The position numbers and the translations under genes were made by a program. The notes under the pieces are model-generated. The model saw nothing but the letters and a program-made list of their open reading frames with translations. It had not been told where the DNA came from and made no database searches. DNA of 7,403 bases, from assembly GCA_009923895.1 (NCBI GenBank), contig RFSP01000090.1, forward strand, positions 1 through 7,403, written 5' to 3'. This DNA is from Betaproteobacteria bacterium (lineage in GTDB: Bacteria > Pseudomonadota > Gammaproteobacteria > Burkholderiales > Burkholderiaceae_C). Of the stretch, positions 1-6,237 are shown piece after piece (the first letter of the stretch is position 1; each line of letters begins with the position of its first letter).

Positions 1-1
1 G

Positions 2-589
2 CAAGAAAAAGCGGGTTGGATTTTGCGCAAACTGCAGGAACAACAAGACCGCGCCCGACGTCTGGCGCAGGCGCGGGTGGAGTGGAAAGACGGCACCACG
101 CTTCCCTTTCTGGGAGAGTCCATCATCTTGGTGCTGGATCCTCGGCAGACGGGCGTGGTGCTGAACACGTCTCAAGAGACCTTGCCCGGGGTGCCACGCG
201 CCACGCTCCATGTGGGATTGCCCCATACTGCAGAAGCCGAGCAGCTCAGAGAGGCCGTTCAGAGTTGGATGCAGCGGCAGGCCCGGCGCATTTTCGAGGA
301 ACGGTGTGAATGGTTTGCCCAGCGCCTGGGCGTCGAGGTCCGTCGGGTCTCGCTCAGCTCGGCACAGACCCGCTGGGGCAGCGCCAGCGCCGATGGCGTG
401 ATTCGGCTGAACTGGCGGCTGGTTCATTTTGCGCTGCCCATCATCGATTACGTGGTGGCTCACGAATTGGCCCATCTGCGGGTCATGGACCACAGCCCGC
501 GGTTTTGGGAGGTGGTGGAGTCTGTGGTGCCCGACTACAAAGAGCGCCGTGAAGCCTTGAAAGACGACGTGCTCCCCCAGTTTGGCTGA
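2..589 (+). CDS. YgjP/DUF45-like zinc metallopeptidase, 3' part (5' end outside window)
   Basis: Partial gene; the frame is open to the left edge and encodes about 195 visible residues. The segment before the TTG at 23 (QEKAGWILRKL) reads like the conserved lead-in of YgjP proteins, so neither 2 nor 23 is the true start. Visible landmarks are TRWGS at visible residue 123 and the zincin motif HELAH at 154-158 (bases 461-475), followed by a candidate third metal ligand His164 within DHSPRFW. His154, Glu155 and His158 are all present, so the active site looks intact. No signal peptide can be judged because the N-terminus is missing, and the rest looks soluble. The family (YgjP, often labelled M48-like or SprT-like) is a predicted zinc-dependent peptidase with no well-established substrate. 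It ends 139 nt before ivd and may belong to a separate upstream transcript. Confidence 0.9.
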   Translation, partial: QEKAGWILRKLQEQQDRARRLAQARVEWKDGTTLPFLGESIILVLDPRQTGVVLNTSQETLPGVPRATLHVGLPHTAEAEQLREAVQSWMQRQARRIFEERCEWFAQRLGVEVRRVSLSSAQTRWGSASADGVIRLNWRLVHFALPIIDYVVAHELAHLRVMDHSPRFWEVVESVVPDYKERREALKDDVLPQFG

Positions 590-690
590 TGCGGGAAGAA
601 ACACTGGCCGAAATGGCCCATCATGAAGCACGTTTCAAGCGTGTGTGGGCCCGTGGCTCGAGAAAGCCCGCGGCAAGCCAGCACCGATAG
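589..690 (+). CDS. Possible 33-residue small ORF coupled to the metallopeptidase stop
   Basis: An ATG at 589 overlaps the TGA of the metallopeptidase (TGATG), and the frame runs 33 codons to TAG at 688-690. The product would be short, basic and His/Arg-rich (begins MREETLAEMAHHEARF) with no membrane segment and no recognised domain. The TGATG junction is the same style as two genuine junctions in this window, which is the only argument for it. No good Shine-Dalgarno precedes it, and an ORF of this size is expected by chance in GC-rich DNA. It could also be leader sequence for ivd. Treat as a weak candidate. Confidence 0.2.
   Translation: MREETLAEMAHHEARFKRVWARGSRKPAASQHR
629..643. promoter_or_regulatory. 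15-bp imperfect palindrome upstream of ivd, speculative operator
   Basis: CACGTTTCAAGCGTG pairs at six of seven symmetric positions around a central C (arms CACGtTT and AAgCGTG). It lies 86 nt before the ivd start, in the only sizeable non-coding gap. Leucine-catabolic operons in proteobacteria are known to be controlled by LiuR (MerR family) or LiuQ (TetR family), but I cannot claim this matches either consensus. A palindrome of this quality can arise by chance in about 140 nt. I see no convincing -35/-10 pair around it. Confidence 0.15.
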
Positions 691-716
691 CATGTCGCTG
701 CGTCACTGGAAATTTC

Positions 717-723
717 AAGGAGA
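717..723 (+). promoter_or_regulatory. Ribosome binding site that fixes the ivd GTG start
   Basis: AAGGAGA ends 5 nt before the GTG at 729. This is one of the two best Shine-Dalgarno sequences in the window. It supports GTG 729 over the in-frame GTG at 645, which has no comparable site and would add 28 residues not found in the family. Confidence 0.75.
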
Positions 724-728
724 ACCCC

Positions 729-1907
729 GTGGACCTGCCAGGACTGAACTTCGAATTGGGCGAGGACATTGATGCCTTGAGAGACGCGGTGCGCGAATTC
801 GCGCAAGCCGAAATCGCACCGCGGGCGGCCCAAATTGACCGCGACGACCAGTTTCCCATGGACCTGTGGCGCAAGATGGGCGATTTGGGCGTGCTGGGCA
901 TCACCGTGCCAGAGACCTACGGCGGCGCGAACATGGGCTACCTGGCCCACATGGTGGCCATGGAAGAAATCAGCCGTGCCAGCGCCAGCGTGGGTTTGAG
1001 CTATGGCGCCCACAGCAATTTGTGCGTCAACCAGATCAAGCGCAACGGCAATGACGCGCAGCGCGCCAAGTACCTGCCCAAGCTGATCTCCGGAGAGCAC
1101 GTGGGGGCTCTGGCCATGAGTGAGCCGGGCGCGGGCTCTGACGTCATCAGCATGAAGCTCAAGGCCGAGGACAAAGGCGGCTATTACGTGCTCAACGGCA
1201 ACAAGATGTGGATCACCAACGGCCCCGACGCCAACACCTTGGTCGTGTATGCCAAGACCGAGCCCGAGCTGGGGGCGCGAGGTGTCACCGCCTTTTTGAT
1301 CGAGAAGGGCATGAAGGGATTTTCCATCGCCCAAAAGCTCGACAAGTTGGGCATGCGGGGATCGCACACCGGCGAATTGGTGTTTCAGAACGTGGAGGTT
1401 CCCGCGGACAACGTGCTGGGCAGCGTCAATGGCGGCGCCAAGGTCCTGATGAGTGGTTTGGATTACGAACGGGCCGTCTTGGCTGCCGGGCCCATTGGCA
1501 TCATGCAATCGGTCATGGACCACGTGGTGCCGTACATCCACGAGCGAAAACAATTTGGGCAGAGCATTGGCGAATTCCAGCTCATCCAAGGCAAGGTGGC
1601 CGACATGTACACGGTGTTGCAGGCCGCACGCTCGTTTTGCTACACCGTGGGCAAGAACCTCGACCGTCTGGGCAGCGAGCACGTGCGCCAAGTGCGCAAA
1701 GACTGCGCAAGCGTCATTTTGTGGTGTGCCGAAAAAGCCACCTGGATGGCCGGCGAAGGCATTCAGATCTTTGGCGGCAACGGCTACATCAATGAGTACC
1801 CCTTGGGCCGCCTTTGGCGCGATGCCAAGCTCTACGAGATTGGCGCGGGCACCAGCGAAATTCGCCGCATGTTGATTGGGCGGGAGCTCTTTTCGGAGAC
1901 GATGTGA
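729..1907 (+). CDS. ivd: Isovaleryl-CoA dehydrogenase (LiuA type)
   Basis: FAD-dependent acyl-CoA dehydrogenase that oxidises isovaleryl-CoA to 3-methylcrotonyl-CoA in leucine catabolism, passing electrons to ETF. With GTG 729 as start it has 392 residues, normal for the family, and begins MDLPGLNFELGEDIDALRDA as relatives do. Landmarks: LSYGAHSNLC at 90-99, the flavin/substrate segment LAMSEPGAGSDV at 128-139, LMSGLDYERAVLA with candidate catalytic base Glu247, and FGGNGYINEYPLGRLWRDAKL near the C-terminus. In human IVD the base is a Glu in the equivalent LDLER helix, while the position used by most acyl-CoA dehydrogenases (MCAD Glu376) is not Glu; here that position is Ala373 in EIGAGTSE. 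This pattern separates IVD from short- and medium-chain enzymes. Its TGA overlaps the next ATG by one base, implying coupling with the carbonic anhydrase. Confidence 0.95.
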   Translation: MDLPGLNFELGEDIDALRDAVREFAQAEIAPRAAQIDRDDQFPMDLWRKMGDLGVLGITVPETYGGANMGYLAHMVAMEEISRASASVGLSYGAHSNLCVNQIKRNGNDAQRAKYLPKLISGEHVGALAMSEPGAGSDVISMKLKAEDKGGYYVLNGNKMWITNGPDANTLVVYAKTEPELGARGVTAFLIEKGMKGFSIAQKLDKLGMRGSHTGELVFQNVEVPADNVLGSVNGGAKVLMSGLDYERAVLAAGPIGIMQSVMDHVVPYIHERKQFGQSIGEFQLIQGKVADMYTVLQAARSFCYTVGKNLDRLGSEHVRQVRKDCASVILWCAEKATWMAGEGIQIFGGNGYINEYPLGRLWRDAKLYEIGAGTSEIRRMLIGRELFSETM

Positions 1908-2569
1908 TGGCCGATTCAGACGACGATTTGCGAGAGCTCTTCGAAAACAACCGCCGTTGGGCCGCGCAAACCGAGGCCCGGCAGCCGGGGTTCTTTACTC
2001 GGCTGGCCCAGCAGCAGGTGCCCCGATACATGTGGATTGGATGTGCCGACAGCCGGGTGCCAGCCAATGAAATCACGGGTTTGGACCCTGGGGAAGTGTT
2101 CGTTCACCGCAATGTGGCCAACGTGGTGGTGCACTCGGATCTCAACGCTTTGTCCACCGTGCAATTTGCCGTGGAACACCTCAAGGTCGAGCACATCATG
2201 GTGGTGGGCCACTACGGCTGTGCCGGCGTGCGCGCGGCCCTCAGAGGCCTGCGCGTGGGGCTGGCCGACAACTGGTTGCGCCATGTGTACGACGTGAAGA
2301 TGCGTCACCGCAAACGTTTGGAACATTTATCGCCCGAAGAGCAAGAAAACACGCTGTGCGAGATCAATGTCATCGAGCAGGTGGGCAACGTGGCCCTGTC
2401 CACGGTCATCCAAGATGCGTGGACTCGCGGTCAAAAAGTGTCCGTGCATGGCTGGGTGTATGGCTTGAGTGATGGGTTGTTGAAAGATCTCGGAGTCACC
2501 TTGACAGGCCCCGACGAAGTGGTAAACAAATATTCCGCCGCGCTCAAACGCTACCCCAGGCAGAGTTAA
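1907..2569 (+). CDS. can: Beta-class carbonic anhydrase (Can type)
   Basis: Cytoplasmic zinc enzyme interconverting CO2 and bicarbonate; 220 residues, the usual size of E. coli Can-like enzymes. Zinc and catalytic residues are visible: Cys46, Asp48 and Arg50 in CADSR, then His102 and Cys105 in GHYGC. Trp43, Arg68 and Tyr185 sit where type II beta-enzymes (E. coli, H. influenzae) carry the non-catalytic bicarbonate site, so inhibition by bicarbonate at low pH is expected. ATG 1907 was chosen because it overlaps the ivd stop (TGATG), has CGGAGA at 1894-1899, and puts all motifs at E. coli positions plus four. The frame is open further upstream inside ivd, but that extension is not family-like. 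Context suggests local bicarbonate supply for methylcrotonyl-CoA carboxylase; this role is inferred. Confidence 0.95.
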   Translation: MADSDDDLRELFENNRRWAAQTEARQPGFFTRLAQQQVPRYMWIGCADSRVPANEITGLDPGEVFVHRNVANVVVHSDLNALSTVQFAVEHLKVEHIMVVGHYGCAGVRAALRGLRVGLADNWLRHVYDVKMRHRKRLEHLSPEEQENTLCEINVIEQVGNVALSTVIQDAWTRGQKVSVHGWVYGLSDGLLKDLGVTLTGPDEVVNKYSAALKRYPRQS

Positions 2570-2573
2570 TCCC

Positions 2574-4361
2574 ATGTTTCCGCAACGCATCACCGATGCA
2601 CGCGCTTACGACATTGCGCGGGCGATGCTGGACGGTTTCAACCGCCACTACACGCTGTTTCGCCAGGCGAGCGCCCAAGCCAAAGCGAGGTTTGAACAGG
2701 CCGACTGGCAGGGGCAACAACGCGCGCAAGCCCAGCGCATCGAGTTCTATGACCGTCGTGTGGCCGAGGCGGTGGAGCGGCTGCGCAGCGAGTTTCGGGC
2801 CGATGAGCTGCCCAGCGCAACCTGGCAGCAAGCCAAGCTGCAATACATCGGCCTACTCACCGATCACCACCAGCCGGAACTGGCCGAGACCTTTTTTAAT
2901 TCGGTGACCTCGCGCTTGCTCCATCGCAGCTACTTTCGCAACGATTTCATTTTTGTGCGGCCCGCCATCTCCACGGAATACATCGAAAACGACGAACCGG
3001 CCTCACTACCCACCTACCGAGCCTATTACCCCACCCGCGACACCTTGCACGAGACCTTGGTGCGCATCATCCACAACTTCCAGCTCGGCGTGGCCTTTGA
3101 AGATTTGGATCGCGACGTAGACGCCGTGCTGCGGGCCATGCAGTCGCAGCTCAAGCTCCCGCTGTCGTCGTGGACGCTGCGCGCCAATTTCCAAATTCAG
3201 GTGCTGTCTTCTCTGTTTTATCGCAACAAGGGGGCGTATCTGGTGGGCAAGGTCATCAATGGGTACACCGAATTGCCCATGTGTTTGCCCATCTTGCACA
3301 ACGAGCGCGGACAACTGCTCATCGATACAGCGCTCTTTCGCGAAGACGACCTGCTGCTGGTGTTCAGCTTCGCACGGGCCTACTTCATGGTGGACATGGA
3401 AGTGCCCAGTGCTTACGTGCAATTTTTGCGGGGCCTCATGCCTCGAAAGGCCCGCGCCGAGCTCTACAACGCATTGGGTTTGCAAAAGCATGGCAAGAAT
3501 CTGTTCTATCGCGACATGCTCGCCCATTTGCGGCATTCCAGTGACCGCTTTCGTATCGCGCCAGGCATCAAAGGCATGGTGATGCTGGTGTTTGACCTGC
3601 CATCATTTCCCTACGTCTTCAAAGTCATCAAAGACTTTTACCCCTCGCCCAAAGACACCAGCCGAGAGCAGATCAAGGGCAAATACTTGCTTGTTAAGCA
3701 GCACGACCGCGTCGGTCGCATGGCCGACACGCTCGAATACAGCAATGTGGCCTTCCCGCGCGCCCGCCTCGAAGAAGAGTTGGTGGCTGAGATGCGGCAT
3801 TTCTGCCCCAGTCTTATCGAAGAAGATGGGGATATGTGGATCATCAAGCACGTCTACATCGAGCGACGCATGATCCCCCTCAACATCTACTTGCAAGATG
3901 CCGTCAGGGATGGGGCGCAAGCGCAAATTGAGCAGGCCGTGGTGGAATATGGCAATGCCATCAAAGACTTGGTTGCGGCCAATATATTTCCTGGCGACAT
4001 GCTGTGGAAAAATTTCGGCGTGACGCGGCACGGCAAGGTCGTGTTTTATGACTATGACGAAATTGAGTACATCACCGACTGCAATTTTCGTCGGGTGCCA
4101 CCCCCGCGCAACGAAGAAGACGAAATGTCGGGGGAGATCTGGTACGCAGTGGGCCCCAAAGATGTCTTTCCAGAAACCTTTGAGCCCTTCTTGTTGGGCA
4201 ACCCGGCCGTGCGCGAGGTGTTCATGCGACACCATGCCGACTTGTTAGACGCTGATTTTTGGCAAGGTCACAAGGATCGGATCCTGGCCGGCCAGGTCCA
4301 TGATGTGTTTCCGTACGAGCCGTCCAAGCGGTTTTCTGTCTCCCATTTCAATCAAGGATGA
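2574..4361 (+). CDS. aceK: Isocitrate dehydrogenase kinase/phosphatase AceK
   Basis: Bifunctional enzyme that phosphorylates and thereby inactivates isocitrate dehydrogenase, and reverses this, directing isocitrate to the glyoxylate shunt or the TCA cycle. It has 595 residues against 578 in E. coli. The N-terminal half is the AceK regulatory region; the kinase-like domain starts with the nucleotide loop APGIKGMVMLVFDLPSFPYV and ATP-contacting Lys350 in VFKVIKD. HDRVGRMADTLEYS follows. The catalytic block GDMLWKNFGVTRHGKVVFYD contains Asp475, Asn480 and Asp493, with Asp495 just beyond in DYDE, matching E. coli Asp457, Asn462, Asp475 and Asp477. All key residues are present, so it should be active. 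The start lies 4 nt after the carbonic anhydrase stop with only weak AGG/AGAG upstream, so coupling probably helps initiation. Unlike in enterics, it is not next to aceB/aceA here. Confidence 0.97.
   Translation: MFPQRITDARAYDIARAMLDGFNRHYTLFRQASAQAKARFEQADWQGQQRAQAQRIEFYDRRVAEAVERLRSEFRADELPSATWQQAKLQYIGLLTDHHQPELAETFFNSVTSRLLHRSYFRNDFIFVRPAISTEYIENDEPASLPTYRAYYPTRDTLHETLVRIIHNFQLGVAFEDLDRDVDAVLRAMQSQLKLPLSSWTLRANFQIQVLSSLFYRNKGAYLVGKVINGYTELPMCLPILHNERGQLLIDTALFREDDLLLVFSFARAYFMVDMEVPSAYVQFLRGLMPRKARAELYNALGLQKHGKNLFYRDMLAHLRHSSDRFRIAPGIKGMVMLVFDLPSFPYVFKVIKDFYPSPKDTSREQIKGKYLLVKQHDRVGRMADTLEYSNVAFPRARLEEELVAEMRHFCPSLIEEDGDMWIIKHVYIERRMIPLNIYLQDAVRDGAQAQIEQAVVEYGNAIKDLVAANIFPGDMLWKNFGVTRHGKVVFYDYDEIEYITDCNFRRVPPPRNEEDEMSGEIWYAVGPKDVFPETFEPFLLGNPAVREVFMRHHADLLDADFWQGHKDRILAGQVHDVFPYEPSKRFSVSHFNQG
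4354..4358 (+). promoter_or_regulatory. Ribosome binding site that decides the thiolase start
   Basis: AAGGA overlaps the first base of the upstream ATG at 4358, so it cannot serve that codon. It is 8 nt from the ATG at 4367, which is therefore the preferred start. Starting at 4367 also puts Cys89, Asn316, His348 and Cys378 at exactly the Zoogloea thiolase numbers. Confidence 0.7.
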
Positions 4362-4366
4362 TCGCC

Positions 4367-5545
4367 ATGCAAGACCCTGTTGTGATTGTGTCCGCCGCCC
4401 GAACGCCCATGGGCGGGATGTTGGGCGACTTTGCCAGCCTGAGCGCCTCCGAATTGGGGGCCGTGGCCATTCGTGCGGCCGTGGATCGGTCTGGCGTTGC
4501 CAAAGAACGCATCGATGAGGTCTTGATGGGCAATTGCCTCATGGCCGGCCAGGGGCAGGCCCCCGCCAGGCAGGCCATGCGGCGAGCCGGCCTGCCCGAC
4601 TCCACCGGCGCTGTCACCTTGTCCAAGATGTGCGGCTCGGGCATGCGGGCCATGATGTTTGCGCACGACATGCTGTTGGCGGGCAGCGCGCAAGCCATGG
4701 TGGCCGGTGGCATGGAAAGCATGACCAACGCACCGCACCTCCTGTTTGCACGCAAGGGTGTGCGTTACGGCGCTGCCACCATGTTTGACCACATGGCCAT
4801 GGACGGGCTGGAAGACGCTTACGAGCGGGGCAAGGCCATGGGCGTTTTTGCCGAGTCCTGCGTCGACAAGTTCGGCTTCACACGGCAGGCGCAAGACGCC
4901 TTTGCCATCTCCTCCACCACCCGTGCCAAGGCGGCGCACGAGAACGGTCACTTCGACTGGGAGATCGCCCCGGTGACCTTGTCTGGCAAGGGAGGTGACA
5001 CGGTGGTCCAGCGCGACGAGCAGCCGTTCAAAGCCAAACTCGACAAGATCCCGTCCCTGAAGCCGGCCTTCAAGAAAGACGGCACCATCACGGCGGCCAA
5101 CGCCTCCAGCATTTCTGACGGTGCCGCTGCATTGGTCTTGGTGCGCGAGAGTACCGCCCGCGCTTGGGGGCTACAACCGGTGGCGCGCATTGTGTGCCAT
5201 GCGATCCATGCGCAGGCCCCCGAATGGTTCTCCACAGCGCCCGCTGGTGCGATTCAAAAGGCACTGGCCAAAGCAAACTGGAAAGCAAGCGACGTGGACT
5301 TGTGGGAAGTCAATGAAGCGTTTGCCGCCGTGACCATGGCCGCCATGGCCGAGCTGAATCTTTCGCATGACATCGTCAATGTGCACGGAGGCGCCTGTGC
5401 CTTGGGGCACCCCATTGGCGCCAGCGGCGCGCGCATCGTGGTCACCCTGTTGGGGGCATTGCGTGCCCGTGGTCTGAAGCGGGGCATGGCATCGCTGTGC
5501 ATCGGGGGCGGTGAGGCCACCGCCATGGCGCTGGAGATGTGTTGA
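4367..5545 (+). CDS. Acetyl-CoA C-acetyltransferase (acetoacetyl-CoA thiolase family)
   Basis: Thiolase that cleaves acetoacetyl-CoA (or a related 3-ketoacyl-CoA) to acetyl-CoA, or runs the reverse condensation. From ATG 4367 it has 392 residues, the same as Zoogloea ramigera PhaA. Catalytic residues fall at identical numbers: nucleophile Cys89 in KMCGSGM, Asn316 in NEAFA, His348 in GHPIGASG, Cys378 in CIGGGEA. Two pocket positions differ from PhaA/AtoB: the loop usually reading HMG is AMG (Ala157-Met158), and the Met288 position is Phe288 in EWFSTAP. Human mitochondrial ACAT1 also has Phe there. The substrate may therefore be broader than acetoacetyl-CoA, so I give no symbol (atoB or phaA are the usual labels). 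It starts 5 nt after aceK and its stop overlaps the exporter gene. In leucine catabolism it would handle acetoacetate-derived acetoacetyl-CoA. Confidence 0.93.
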   Translation: MQDPVVIVSAARTPMGGMLGDFASLSASELGAVAIRAAVDRSGVAKERIDEVLMGNCLMAGQGQAPARQAMRRAGLPDSTGAVTLSKMCGSGMRAMMFAHDMLLAGSAQAMVAGGMESMTNAPHLLFARKGVRYGAATMFDHMAMDGLEDAYERGKAMGVFAESCVDKFGFTRQAQDAFAISSTTRAKAAHENGHFDWEIAPVTLSGKGGDTVVQRDEQPFKAKLDKIPSLKPAFKKDGTITAANASSISDGAAALVLVRESTARAWGLQPVARIVCHAIHAQAPEWFSTAPAGAIQKALAKANWKASDVDLWEVNEAFAAVTMAAMAELNLSHDIVNVHGGACALGHPIGASGARIVVTLLGALRARGLKRGMASLCIGGGEATAMALEMC

Positions 5546-6237
5546 TGCAGGCATGGGCCGCGATGGGGCTGGCCGATGGGCACACCTGGGCGGTGTTTGT
5601 GATGGCCACCGCCGTGCTCAATGCCACCCCGGGTGTGGACCTGTTGCTGGTGGTCTCCCGGACATTGCAGGGGGGCGCGCGCGCGGGGTGTGCCGCCGCC
5701 TTGGGCATTGGGGCGGGGTGTGCGGTGCATGCACTGGCGGCGGCTTTGGGTCTGGCGGCCGTGCTCGCGGTCTCTGCGGTGTGGTTTTCGGCCGTGAAGA
5801 TCGGGGGCGTCGCCTATCTGTTGTGGACCGCTTGGGGATTGTGGGCCGTGGCCTTGGCCCGGGAGCCCTTGCCCACGGTCTCTACCGAGGGTGGCGTGTC
5901 GGGTGGTGAGATCCGCCCCGAGCGCAGCGGCGGGTGGGCAGAATTTCGCCGAGGCCTGCTCACCAACGTCTTGAACCCCAAAGTCGCCCTCTTTTTCCTG
6001 GCCTTCGTGCCGCAGTTCATTGCACCCGAAGTGCACCACAAGACCGCCGCCTTTTTGGTCCTGGGGGCTGCTTTCGTGTTGCAAGGCACGCTCTTCTTGT
6101 GGCTCGTGGCGGCCGCCGTTTCTCATTTGAGGGGGTTGGCGTTGCCACACATCTGGCAAAGAGGCCTTCATGGTGTGGCAGGGTCGATGTTTGTGATCTT
6201 TGCGTGGCGCTTGTGGGCGTTCAAGGAGGCTTCATGA
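5545..6237 (+). CDS. LysE/RhtB family amino-acid exporter
   Basis: Inner-membrane protein of 230 residues with about six hydrophobic segments (near 14-36, 46-75, 78-104, 145-160, 167-192, 209-224). The first contains NATPGVDLLLV, the family's Pro-Gly signature in TM1, and LTNVLNPKVALFFLAFVPQF at 139-158 is the second conserved LysE/RhtB block. A charged loop near 106-136 separates the halves. The family exports amino acids such as lysine, arginine, threonine, homoserine or leucine by proton exchange; the substrate cannot be read from sequence. ATG 5545 overlaps the thiolase stop (TGATG) and has GGAG 8 nt upstream; GTG 5539 and TTG 5542 are in frame but less likely. Placement in a leucine-catabolic operon suggests a branched-chain amino acid or a related metabolite, as inference. 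Confidence 0.9.
   Translation: MQAWAAMGLADGHTWAVFVMATAVLNATPGVDLLLVVSRTLQGGARAGCAAALGIGAGCAVHALAAALGLAAVLAVSAVWFSAVKIGGVAYLLWTAWGLWAVALAREPLPTVSTEGGVSGGEIRPERSGGWAEFRRGLLTNVLNPKVALFFLAFVPQFIAPEVHHKTAAFLVLGAAFVLQGTLFLWLVAAAVSHLRGLALPHIWQRGLHGVAGSMFVIFAWRLWAFKEAS
6223..6229 (+). promoter_or_regulatory. Strong ribosome binding site inside the exporter gene for the SDR gene
   Basis: AAGGAGG, a full match to the anti-Shine-Dalgarno core, ends 4 nt before ATG 6234, itself overlapping the exporter stop (ATGA). It fixes the SDR start although the reading frame stays open far upstream. This is the strongest site in the window and may allow higher SDR yield than the preceding exporter. Confidence 0.8.

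Noticed and set aside
605..620. TGGCC direct repeat in TGGCCGAAATGGCC
   Set aside because: Only two short copies; also a 4-bp GGCC stem. Expected by chance in GC-rich DNA.
647..675. GC-rich partial hairpin (CCG/GGCT with AGCC/CGG) as a terminator for the metallopeptidase gene
   Set aside because: Stem is short, interrupted by unmatched bases and not followed by a T-run, so it does not qualify as an intrinsic terminator.
688..693. TAGCAT as a -10 box for ivd
   Set aside because: Only four of six bases match and no -35-like TTG lies at 16-18 bp upstream.
621..1691. Long minus-strand frame of 356 codons opposite ivd
   Set aside because: It is a shadow of ivd: the product is His/Val/Leu-rich with no domain, while the + strand encodes a complete, motif-perfect enzyme.
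1814..1906. N-terminal extension of carbonic anhydrase inside ivd
   Set aside because: The extension overlaps the conserved ivd C-terminus and is not family-like; ATG 1907 has a good ribosome binding site and gives correct motif spacing.
5254..6171. Minus-strand frame of 305 codons across the thiolase and exporter genes
   Set aside because: Low-complexity Gln/Arg/His/Pro-rich translation typical of a GC-rich antisense shadow; it crosses the boundary of two well-supported + genes.
5934..6233. Extension of the SDR frame upstream into the exporter
   Set aside because: The Rossmann beta-strand begins at Met 6234 right after AAGGAGG; the upstream frame is an Arg/Pro-rich shadow of the exporter.
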